Origin: an uncultured Chloroflexota bacterium
GTDB lineage: Bacteria; Chloroflexota; Dehalococcoidia; UBA3495
NCBI GenBank assembly: GCA_913052545.1
Contig: CAJXEF010000056.1
Coordinates: forward strand, 1 to 11,654
Direction of reading: 5' to 3'
DNA length: 11,654 nucleotides
Positions 1 through 5,307 of the stretch are shown piece after piece (positions within the stretch are counted from its first letter, which is position 1; each line of letters opens with the position of its first letter). Below the pieces are notes generated by a model. It saw only the letters and a list, made by a program, of their open reading frames with translations, did not search any database and was not told where the DNA came from. The position numbers were made by a program, and so were the translations under genes.

Positions 1-507
1 GGACATGTATCGATTGAAGGACCTGATAATCTCAATGCTGCTAGGCAATCCGAGGTGATTTTCCTGACTGTTCCATACGATGCTCAACGGCCGTTGCTAG
101 AGCAATTGAATGGGACTCTTGATGGCAAAATTGTGATAAACGTGATAGCTCCAATGACTTTTGAACGAGGTATAGGAGCTAGGGCTGTGACCGTTGAAGC
201 TGGTTCTGCTGCTCAAGAATCTCAGGAATTACTGCCGAATTCCTTTATCGTTTCAGCTTTCCAAAATGTTAGCGCAGAAGAGCTTTTGGACCAAGCTGTA
301 AACATGGAAGGAGACGTAATAATTTGCTCAAACAATACATCAGCCAAAGAGTTAGCGTTCGATTTAACAAATAAAATTCCGACTTTGAGGCCAATTGATG
401 GCGGTGGGTTAGCTAATTCTAATTATGTAGAGCAAATCACACCATTACTAGTTAACATTAACCGGATTTATAAAATTCATTCGGGTATACGTATAGTGGG
501 TGTTTAA
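1..507 (+). CDS. npdG: NADPH-dependent F420 reductase (F420H2:NADP+ oxidoreductase), 5' partial
   Basis: The frame is open from base 1 to the TAA at 505-507, so the gene starts upstream of the window; an internal GTG at 55 is not its start. About 168 residues are visible. The family transfers hydride between the deazaflavin F420 and NADP in the cytoplasm. The N-terminal Rossmann glycine motif is missing with the 5' end. Visible family landmarks are the end of the nucleotide-binding fold (EVIFLTVPYDAQ), a GSAAQESQELLP segment, SAFQNVSAEELLDQ, LRPIDGGGLANSNYVE, and the C-terminal NRIYKIHSGIRIVGV. These match the order of conserved segments in NpdG/Fno proteins. The next gene starts 54 bases downstream with no obvious terminator between them, so the two may be co-transcribed. 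A related F420-dependent NADP-binding protein of another function is possible but less likely. Confidence 0.85.
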   Translation, partial: GHVSIEGPDNLNAARQSEVIFLTVPYDAQRPLLEQLNGTLDGKIVINVIAPMTFERGIGARAVTVEAGSAAQESQELLPNSFIVSAFQNVSAEELLDQAVNMEGDVIICSNNTSAKELAFDLTNKIPTLRPIDGGGLANSNYVEQITPLLVNINRIYKIHSGIRIVGV

Positions 508-561
508 AGTTATTTCACGGGAAATCAGGATATAGTTTAAGCATGAAGGAGGATTTATTTT

Positions 562-1086
562 ATGCCACGAGCAACACTTAATTTACAGGACGGCGCTGAT
601 CTACAGTCGGTAAATGGTGTATGGAGGTTCGCACCAGGACTGGTACCAGGTCAGCCAAATGAAGGAGTGGTTTCAGAATTAGAGGGAACTCCCGCTAGGT
701 TGCCTGATTTTGATGATTCCAGTTGGGACATTCGAGAAGATTTGACGAAATGGCATTCTAGAGGGGTCGCATTCGCTTGGTACCGTATAAAAGTAACGTT
801 ACCTCAGACCGTGGGTGGTAGGGAATTGGCCGGCTCCCGTATGCTCTTCGAAACGTGTGTTGATGATTACGGTGAAGTATGGATTAATGGCGAATGTGAT
901 CGAGAAAGGGCTACAGTTCAAGGTTTTAATGTGCCCCAGCGAATAGTTATGACCGCCGAGCCTAAACCAGGTGATCAATATACAATAGCTATTTTAGGAA
1001 TGAATGGTCCAATCGCTGCTCCGGGCGGAGCAGTGTTTGTTCGGTACGCAACATTAGCTTTCGAATGGAGAGAACCCGGCTATTAA
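562..1086 (+). CDS. Stand-alone galactose-binding-like (glycoside hydrolase family 2 N-terminal type) jelly-roll protein
   Basis: The product is 174 residues. The ATG at 562 has a strong Shine-Dalgarno AAGGAGGA at 546-553, 8 bases upstream. The order of motifs is typical of the beta-sandwich sugar-binding domain at the N terminus of beta-galactosidases: an NGVWRFAPG strand near residue 18, DFDDSSWD near 50, FAWYRIKVTLP near 71, and RMLFETCVDDYGEVWINGE near 93-111. Here the domain makes up the whole protein. There is no catalytic barrel, signal peptide or membrane segment, so it probably stays in the cytoplasm. It may bind a carbohydrate or act as a small structural or enzyme-associated domain; the ligand cannot be read from sequence. 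It follows npdG and ends 17 bases before a long hairpin. The fold assignment is fairly safe; the role is unknown. Confidence 0.7.
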   Translation: MPRATLNLQDGADLQSVNGVWRFAPGLVPGQPNEGVVSELEGTPARLPDFDDSSWDIREDLTKWHSRGVAFAWYRIKVTLPQTVGGRELAGSRMLFETCVDDYGEVWINGECDRERATVQGFNVPQRIVMTAEPKPGDQYTIAILGMNGPIAAPGGAVFVRYATLAFEWREPGY

Positions 1087-1103
1087 CTTTCACTCAAGAT
1101 TTC

Positions 1104-1165
1104 GAACAAGGGATCGTTTTATCCAAGATAATAATTTATTATCTGGATAAAACGATCCCTTGTTC
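1104..1165. terminator. Long near-perfect hairpin between convergent genes, likely bidirectional terminator
   Basis: Bases 1104-1124 are the exact reverse complement of 1145-1165 (21 bp). The interval is itself self-complementary: 1126-1134 pairs with 1136-1144, leaving one bulged A at 1125. The whole element can therefore fold as about 30 paired bases with almost no loop. It lies after the stop of the jelly-roll gene and overlaps the TGA of the minus-strand gene ending at 1164. There is no long U-tract on either side, so classical intrinsic termination is not certain. It could instead protect 3' ends or be an RNase III-type processing site. Confidence 0.7.
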
Positions 1166-1418
1166 AGCTCTCTTCAGGTTCGGCAGGAAGGAATCCGAGA
1201 GATTCTAATTCCAGGCGTAATGTCTCTGCGAAAACCTCTATTGGGATAGTGGCGGGTATGGTTATTCCTAAAGATTGGTCGTCTTCTTGTTGTATTGAGC
1301 CTGGATCTTCTTTACTTAGTTCTACGCTTACTGATTCTCTGTGTATTCCAAAGGAGTCAGTGACGGAAAAAATTGCGTCCATGTCTTCCATACCTATAAT
1401 GCCATCTGCCATTTTCAT
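1164..1418 (-). CDS. Small acidic protein of unknown function
   Basis: The product is 84 residues from the ATG at 1418. I do not recognise a family. It is strongly acidic, with many Asp and Glu, no cysteine, a VSVELSKEDPGS stretch mid-protein, and a C-terminal part (residues about 56-75) that could form an amphipathic helix. It has no signal peptide or membrane segment. It starts 33 bases after the stop of the thioredoxin-fold gene on the same strand, with no terminator between, so the two are probably one transcript. Its stop codon is part of the 1104-1165 hairpin. A shadow frame on the plus strand (1249-1575) overlaps it; the minus frame is preferred for its operon position and because it ends exactly at the hairpin. 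The start is uncertain: a second ATG lies two codons in and the ribosome site is weak. Confidence 0.55.
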   Translation of the reverse strand: MKMADGIIGMEDMDAIFSVTDSFGIHRESVSVELSKEDPGSIQQEDDQSLGITIPATIPIEVFAETLRLELESLGFLPAEPEES

Positions 1419-1451
1419 TAACCTAACGTCTGAATTTTTGGATTACTGTGT

Positions 1452-2075
1452 TTACCCTTCTGGGGGCCACTTCGTACCGCCTTCAGTCGGCCTACGGTCT
1501 AATGGTAGCTTAAGTCCTTCTGATACTATTTCTTTGAACTCGTTTAAAATTATATTACTCCATTCCCCTGCATGAGAAACCCTGAACGCGGTTCTCTTCC
1601 CTCTACCAGCTGCTCGAGCGTTATCTCCCTCTCCCGCAACTTCTTTGCTAATTTGTTCATCCATGGCATCTATTTTCGGTACCAGTGACCTGGCGGTTTC
1701 AATAAACTTTGAAATTTCGCGCATATCCGTATCTAATACCACGAATATAGGAGTAGTCCCAGCCCTGTTTTCTGGTAAGAAACTGTTGGCGAGTTCTAGT
1801 TCATCATCTCTGTTAAATATTTCAAGATTTATATTATCTGTGTTATCAGCCAATTTTAATATGGCTGGAGTTGTACTCATGGCATCCCCACACCAATCTG
1901 AGGTAAACACAGCTAGGTTTATCCTTTGACCAGGAGTATCAAAAAAGTTTTGCACTGGCTCTGGCACTTCGGTAGTTGAGTAGATATCTAGGAATGGTTG
2001 CTTGTTGACCTTGATGAAATCTACGTATTGAGAAGTGTTCATCCCTTGAGAAAACTTGTCACTCGATAATTCCAT
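1452..2075 (-). CDS. Thioredoxin-fold protein with a monothiol WCGDA site
   Basis: The product is 207 residues from the ATG at 2075. That start has AGGAG at 2083-2087, 7 bases upstream; a TTG eight codons earlier (2099) has none. The fold is recognised from the beta strand LAVFTSDWCGDAMSTTP (active-site region near residue 62), a second strand NLEIFNRDDE, and GTTPIFVVLD carrying the cis-proline near residue 109. This resembles the small thioredoxin-like family with a WCGDC site. Here the second cysteine is replaced by alanine (GCC codon, Ala65). Cys62 is the only cysteine in the protein, so it cannot form an internal disulfide. It could act like a monothiol glutaredoxin, as a mixed-disulfide carrier, or as a binding protein. 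The C-terminal 80 or so residues are charged and end in a proline- and glycine-rich tail. It appears to lead a two-gene transcript with the acidic protein. Confidence 0.75.
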   Translation of the reverse strand: MELSSDKFSQGMNTSQYVDFIKVNKQPFLDIYSTTEVPEPVQNFFDTPGQRINLAVFTSDWCGDAMSTTPAILKLADNTDNINLEIFNRDDELELANSFLPENRAGTTPIFVVLDTDMREISKFIETARSLVPKIDAMDEQISKEVAGEGDNARAAGRGKRTAFRVSHAGEWSNIILNEFKEIVSEGLKLPLDRRPTEGGTKWPPEG

Positions 2076-2155
2076 GGCCGCTCTCCTCTTCTGATCCAAA
2101 GTTAATCAAGTGTCTCAATAAAATTACCCTTTAGCAATATGGGAATTTGATCAAG

Positions 2156-2186
2156 TTGATTCTGCCGTCAAAGGGCGTGGTAAAAT
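2156..2186 (+). promoter_or_regulatory. Candidate promoter with extended -10 for the 2216 gene
   Basis: TTGATT at 2156-2161 and TAAAAT at 2181-2186 are separated by 19 bases. The -10 is preceded by TGG (2178-2180), giving the extended -10 form TGnTAAAAT, which can offset the long spacer. The start codon is 30 bases past the -10. It lies in the 140-base gap between divergent genes (2076-2215). Confidence 0.4.
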
Positions 2187-2215
2187 GATTCATCCCTACT
2201 GACAGGAGTACATTT

Positions 2216-2644
2216 TTGACTTCTTTGCCAAAAGAACCATATCTTAAATACGCGATCTTTTGTCGTGGTACTGACGAGGGTAGTGAGGGTCAATTGAACT
2301 TGAATGATGTGGTAGATCTTATCGATCTCCCCAGGTTGCCGGAATCTGTAGAAAATGCTCCCCGTGTTTTAGCGGAAATAGACTTGAACTTGGCCTTTTG
2401 TATTGCCGGAGGTGTTCCAGGAACTCATCATCTAATGGTAGCTATCAAGGGTCCGGGGATGCCGTTAGATCCACCTCCTACTCAGGCAATTGATTGGGAA
2501 GAGGGGATATTATTTCAACGGCAGATTAAAGCATTTCGTATTCCAGTCCAGGGCCCGGGTTTGTATGTTGCAGCTATTCTTTTGGATGGTACTCCGTTAG
2601 GAGAAGGAAGTTTTCTTGTCAGATTACAAGGTGAGTCTTCTTAA
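2216..2644 (+). CDS. Small beta-rich protein, DUF6941-like
   Basis: The product is 142 residues starting at TTG 2216. The start is set by AGGAG at 2204-2208, 7 bases upstream; no in-frame ATG lies near. The pattern is an opening strand (KYAIFCRGTDEG), a short turn and second strand (GQLNLNDVVDLIDLPRLP), a hydrophobic strand (LNLAFCIAGGVPGTHHLMV), a Pro/Gly-rich loop, and a closing pair (FRIPVQGPGLYVAAILLDG, GEGSFLVRL). This resembles the cytoplasmic beta-sandwich family called DUF6941, whose members open with a similar 'function read-out' strand and end with an inhibitor-like strand pair. The function of that family is not known to me. The resemblance is by memory of the pattern only. It has no signal peptide. 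A hairpin lies just after the stop, so it is probably a single-gene transcript. Confidence 0.6.
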   Translation: MTSLPKEPYLKYAIFCRGTDEGSEGQLNLNDVVDLIDLPRLPESVENAPRVLAEIDLNLAFCIAGGVPGTHHLMVAIKGPGMPLDPPPTQAIDWEEGILFQRQIKAFRIPVQGPGLYVAAILLDGTPLGEGSFLVRLQGESS

Positions 2645-2651
2645 CGGTCGA

Positions 2652-2703
2652 ATCTCCAAAATAGTTTTTGGCCTAGAAGAAAATTCGTCCACTATTTGGA
2701 GAT
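2652..2703 (+). terminator. Hairpin after the 2216 gene, likely terminator
   Basis: Bases 2652-2665 pair with 2691-2703: 13 base pairs with one extra A on the left arm. The 25-base loop starts with a TTTT that can pair further with AAAA at 2680-2683. It begins 7 bases after the stop codon. No U-tract follows the stem. Confidence 0.5.
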
Positions 2704-2774
2704 GACGAAAGCGTTTGGAGAACACGTGAATAGTCCCCTTTACTGAGAGCCAAAACGTCAGAGTGAGGTTAGAC

Positions 2775-3728
2775 ATGTCTCTGGATGATCGGAATGTTCT
2801 GGAAATGTACCGGCAGATGGTTACGATTCGAGTATTCATTCGTAGAGCGGCTGAAGAGTCAAAACTTGGTAACATACCTGCCCCTATGCAAGCTCATGAA
2901 GGAGAAGAAGCATCTGCTGTAGGCATTTGTGCGGCTCTACGCCAGCAGGATCGTATAACTAGCACCCATCGAAGTCTGGGCCACTCGATTGCTAAAGGTA
3001 TGGATATTCGAGGTATGATGGCAGAACTTTACGGAAGGAGCAATGGGATCTGTCGGGGCAAAGGCGGGGCGATGCACTTGGCGGATTTTAAACTTGGCAT
3101 GATGGGAGCGAACGGAATTGTTGGGGGAGGTCTTCCAATTGCTACGGGAGCTGCTTTGGCTGCCCAGATGGATGGTGGTGATGATGTAGCGGTAGCTTTC
3201 TTCGGAGATGGGGCATCGAATGAAGGAACTTTCCATAGTTGCATCAATCTAGCTTCGATTTGGAAATTACCGGTTATTTATGTATGTGAAAACAATGGTT
3301 GGGCGATAGCCGTACCAGCATCTTACGCGCTTTCTGTGGAAGATGTATCTGTCAGGGCGGTTTCTTATGGGATACCTGGAATAACAGTCGATGGGACTGA
3401 TGTTTTGGCAGTACGCGAAACTATGGAACAAGCTGTAGAACGAGCTAGAACTGGGGGAGGCCCAACCTTATTAGAGTGTAAAACGTATCGTAAATATGTT
3501 GACGACGAATCGACTGATGGAGAATCCGCATCATCTTCTAACCCTTCTTTAAATGATCCAATTCTAACGTTACGGTACAAAATTCTGGAACAAGGTCTAG
3601 CTTCGTCGAGTGATTTGGCAGACATTGACCGGGAGGTCTTATCTTCAGTCGAGGATGCTGTAGATTTTGCCAAAGCAGGAGACGTTCCCCTACCAGAAGA
3701 TGCTTTGACTCAAGTTTTCGCATCATAA
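2775..3728 (+). CDS. Thiamine-diphosphate dehydrogenase E1 component, alpha subunit (acetoin/pyruvate dehydrogenase type)
   Basis: The product is 317 residues from the ATG at 2775. GAGG at 2765-2768 sits 6 bases upstream; an in-frame GTG at 2763 has no ribosome site. E1 alpha/beta decarboxylates a 2-oxoacid, or cleaves acetoin, with thiamine diphosphate (ThDP) and normally passes the acyl group to the lipoyl domain of E2. The ThDP/magnesium motif is complete: GDGASNEG from residue 144 to ENN at 172-174. The conserved THRSLGHSIAKG, GRSNGICRGKGGAMHL and MGANGIVGGGLPIATGAA segments are also present and are most like acetoin dehydrogenase E1 alpha. Oddly, the phosphorylation-loop region normally written YR-x-x-GH is here TYRKYVDDESTDGES (from residue 237), followed by a serine-rich stretch. 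The ThDP-phosphate histidine of that loop is missing. The beta subunit follows 49 bases later. Substrate is not determined. Confidence 0.9.
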   Translation: MSLDDRNVLEMYRQMVTIRVFIRRAAEESKLGNIPAPMQAHEGEEASAVGICAALRQQDRITSTHRSLGHSIAKGMDIRGMMAELYGRSNGICRGKGGAMHLADFKLGMMGANGIVGGGLPIATGAALAAQMDGGDDVAVAFFGDGASNEGTFHSCINLASIWKLPVIYVCENNGWAIAVPASYALSVEDVSVRAVSYGIPGITVDGTDVLAVRETMEQAVERARTGGGPTLLECKTYRKYVDDESTDGESASSSNPSLNDPILTLRYKILEQGLASSSDLADIDREVLSSVEDAVDFAKAGDVPLPEDALTQVFAS

Positions 3729-3777
3729 AAACCGTCAGATTGCTAACCGGACAATCATATAGTTAAGGAAAGGGTCC

Positions 3778-4743
3778 ATGAGAGAAATTACATTTGTACA
3801 AGCCCTGATAGAAGCTTTTGAAGAAGAAATGAGGAGGGATTCTCAGGTTTTCCACCTTTGTGGTGGCCTGGGACCACTGGAGGCCCTGTTACCTGAATTT
3901 GGCGACTCTAGAGTCAAAGTTTGTCCAATTTCTGAGGATGCGTATATAGGCGCTGGAATCGGCGCAGCCGGTAGTGGGTATAGGCCTATCGTAAGTCCGG
4001 GTCTTATGACGTTCGCCTTTACGGCGATGGATCAAATTGTGAACCAGATGGCTAAAACTCACTATATGTTAGGAGGTCAGGCAATTTTCCCTCTAGTTCT
4101 CAGGGCATCCACTGGGAGTGGAAGGGCAGCGGCTGCCCAGCATTGTCAAAGTTCGCATCCTTTGTTTCTGAACTTAGCCGGACTTAAAGTAGTGATGCCA
4201 TCAACTCCTTATGATGCCAAGGGATTGATGAAGACAGCCATTCGGGACAATAACCCAGTGATATTTTTTGAACATCAAGCTTTTGGGCTAGACGATTTAA
4301 CCGGTCCTGTTCCGGAGGAAGAATATACTATTCCTTTCGGAAAGGCCGATATCAAATTGGATGGTCGAGATGTAACTGTTATTGCCATAGCAGAGATGGT
4401 ACATGAAAGTTTGATAGCAGCTATGGCATTGGAGCCCGAGGGAATATCTATAGAGATTTTAGACCCTCGATCATTGGTTCCATTGGATAGAGAGACGATT
4501 CACAGATCGGTACGAAAAACTGGGAGGGTGATAATAGTAGATGAGGCATGTACTACAGGTAGCGCAGCAGCCGAAATCATGGCTGTTATCACTGAAGATT
4601 TAGATACGTTTAGATCTCTGAAAACTCCACCGAAGCGAGTTTGTGCTCCAGATGTTCCGATACCGTATAGCCCTGTTCTTGAAAGTTATTGTATCCCTGA
4701 TTCAAACCAGATAATAACAGCGATACGTGCGATCTTGAGTTAA
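3778..4743 (+). CDS. Thiamine-diphosphate dehydrogenase E1 component, beta subunit
   Basis: The product is 321 residues with the ATG at 3778 and a purine-rich ribosome site at 3765-3774. It is the transketolase-like partner of the alpha subunit. Visible landmarks are PISEDAYIGAGIGAA with the ThDP-activating glutamate at residue 53, the AMDQIVNQMAK helix, GSGRAAAAQHCQS with the conserved histidine at 122, GLKVVMPSTPYDAKGLMK, NPVIFFEHQ, and the C-terminal transketolase domain (DVTVIAIAEMVHE, ILDPRSLVPLD, VIIVDEA, PDVPIPYSPVLE). The usual GEDVG-type segment near residue 30 reads HLCGGLGPLEALLPEFG and is shorter than normal, so the ThDP pocket may differ. The two genes form an operon. No E2 (lipoyl acyltransferase) or E3 follows: the next gene has its own promoter. 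The complex may share E2/E3 encoded elsewhere. Confidence 0.9.
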   Translation: MREITFVQALIEAFEEEMRRDSQVFHLCGGLGPLEALLPEFGDSRVKVCPISEDAYIGAGIGAAGSGYRPIVSPGLMTFAFTAMDQIVNQMAKTHYMLGGQAIFPLVLRASTGSGRAAAAQHCQSSHPLFLNLAGLKVVMPSTPYDAKGLMKTAIRDNNPVIFFEHQAFGLDDLTGPVPEEEYTIPFGKADIKLDGRDVTVIAIAEMVHESLIAAMALEPEGISIEILDPRSLVPLDRETIHRSVRKTGRVIIVDEACTTGSAAAEIMAVITEDLDTFRSLKTPPKRVCAPDVPIPYSPVLESYCIPDSNQIITAIRAILS

Positions 4744-4784
4744 TTATACCGAACTTTTTAGATAATCTACATGTAAATAATTCG

Positions 4785-4813
4785 TTGACCCAATCTATGG
4801 TTCTAGCTATAAT
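4785..4813 (+). promoter_or_regulatory. Near-consensus sigma70 promoter
   Basis: TTGACC at 4785-4790 and TATAAT at 4808-4813 are separated by exactly 17 bases, five of six and six of six matches to consensus. The predicted transcript start near 4820 gives a leader of about 74 bases before the 4894 gene. This is the strongest promoter match I saw in the window. Confidence 0.8.
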
Positions 4814-4836
4814 CTGAGCTCGAGGAGTCGTTCTTT

Positions 4837-4890
4837 ATGAGGATTCACAGTAAGAACTCGTTACTAAACTTAAATACAATAGGTATGTGA
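4837..4890 (+). CDS. Candidate 17-residue leader peptide upstream of the desulforedoxin-like gene
   Basis: ATG at 4837 opens a 17-codon frame (MRIHSKNSLLNLNTIGM) ending in TGA at 4888-4890. A good Shine-Dalgarno, AGGAG at 4823-4827, lies 9 bases upstream. The stop is 3 bases before the main ATG at 4894 and in the same frame. The main ATG has only a weak ribosome site, so the stronger initiation signal belongs to the short frame. This suggests termination-reinitiation coupling. The peptide may have no function of its own, and a sequencing error at the TGA would instead extend the main gene. Confidence 0.4.
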   Translation: MRIHSKNSLLNLNTIGM

Positions 4891-4893
4891 AGA

Positions 4894-5190
4894 ATGGTTA
4901 AAACAGGTCAGAGATACGTTAGTCCAGGTGGAGCTGAAATGGTGGTGACCAAAGGTGGTGATGGTGAATTGACTGACGGAGATATCCTGTTGCAGGCCAA
5001 AGGTTCAGAGGCAGCTTTTCAGGGAGCTCAGCCGGCCGATGATGCTCAGGACCTTGCGTTAGGTAAACGGTTTAATGCAGCCAATGGGGCAGTCTCGGTT
5101 CTGGTAACCAAAGCCGGTAAATGTGACCTTAAATATGACGGAACTCCTATGGAATTACAAGAACCAAGAAAGCTACCTTCCTCTGATTAA
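4894..5190 (+). CDS. Tandem desulforedoxin-like protein lacking metal-binding cysteines
   Basis: The product is 98 residues and contains two copies of one unit. Residues 5-34 (GQRYVSPGGAEMVVTKGGDG and on) and 57-89 (GKRFNAANGAVSVLVTKAGK and on) share G-x-R-Y/F, V-x-V-T-K-x-G, a late DG and a final LQ. The unit resembles the small desulforedoxin/desulfoferrodoxin N-terminal fold, normally Y-x-C-x-x-C-G ... L-x-C-C-G-x-P-M, which binds one iron or zinc. The second copy even keeps DGTPMELQ and the KLPSSD tail seen in relatives. The four cysteine sites read Ala62, Gly65, Tyr81 and Asp82 in copy two. In copy one the first two are Ser10 and Gly13, and the CC pair falls at the Thr-Asp-Gly region near 27-29. 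The only cysteine is Cys77, off the metal sites. Metal binding in the standard way is therefore unlikely. It is transcribed from its own strong promoter, and two palindromes follow it. Confidence 0.7.
   Translation: MVKTGQRYVSPGGAEMVVTKGGDGELTDGDILLQAKGSEAAFQGAQPADDAQDLALGKRFNAANGAVSVLVTKAGKCDLKYDGTPMELQEPRKLPSSD
4906..5160 (+). repeat. Internal protein-level duplication
   Basis: Two diverged copies, bases 4906-4995 and 5062-5160, encode the same roughly 30-residue unit. They are recognisable by aligned amino acids (R-Y/F, VTK-x-G, DG, LQ) rather than by DNA identity, so the duplication is old. Confidence 0.65.
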
Positions 5191-5208
5191 AGTAAGTTAC
5201 TTTGGCCA

Positions 5209-5266
5209 AGGACACTTATAGCTATACTTGCTGCTTATGGAGTTTAAACTCCATAGCCTGTGTCCT
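5209..5266. terminator. Nested palindromes between convergent genes, likely terminator
   Basis: AGGACAC at 5209-5215 pairs with GTGTCCT at 5260-5266. Inside lies a perfect 20-base palindrome, 5236-5255, centred on TTTAAA. GCTAT (5221-5225) can also pair with ATAGC (5253-5257), giving an alternative fold. It sits between the stops of the 98-residue gene and the luciferase-like gene. A separate inverted repeat, 5291-5298 with 5321-5328, overlaps the stop of the minus-strand gene. No clear U-tract is present. Nothing else is seen in this 117-base gap. Confidence 0.5.
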
Positions 5267-5307
5267 ACCCATTAACTCTAGATTGCCGTTGTAATTCCTA
5301 TGCGCAA

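Noticed and set aside
1249..1575. Plus-strand open frame of 108 codons
   Set aside because: It overlaps both minus-strand genes, has no ribosome site and no recognisable product; the minus-strand reading is coherent with the operon.
2076..2099. TTG at 2099 as start of the thioredoxin-fold gene
   Set aside because: AGGAG is placed 7 bases before the ATG at 2075 and would lie inside the longer frame; nothing suitable precedes the TTG.
2690..2760. TTGGAG and TTTACT before E1 alpha as a promoter
   Set aside because: Both hexamers are weak and the spacer is 18 bases; the match is no better than chance in AT-rich DNA, although some promoter is likely in this gap after the 2652-2703 hairpin.
2763..2774. 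GTG at 2763 as start of E1 alpha
   Set aside because: No ribosome site precedes it, whereas GAGG is correctly spaced before the ATG at 2775.
4888..4890. In-frame TGA before the 4894 gene as a selenocysteine codon
   Set aside because: The codon follows a methionine with no selenoprotein context or recognisable SECIS stem, and the known fold begins after the ATG at 4894.
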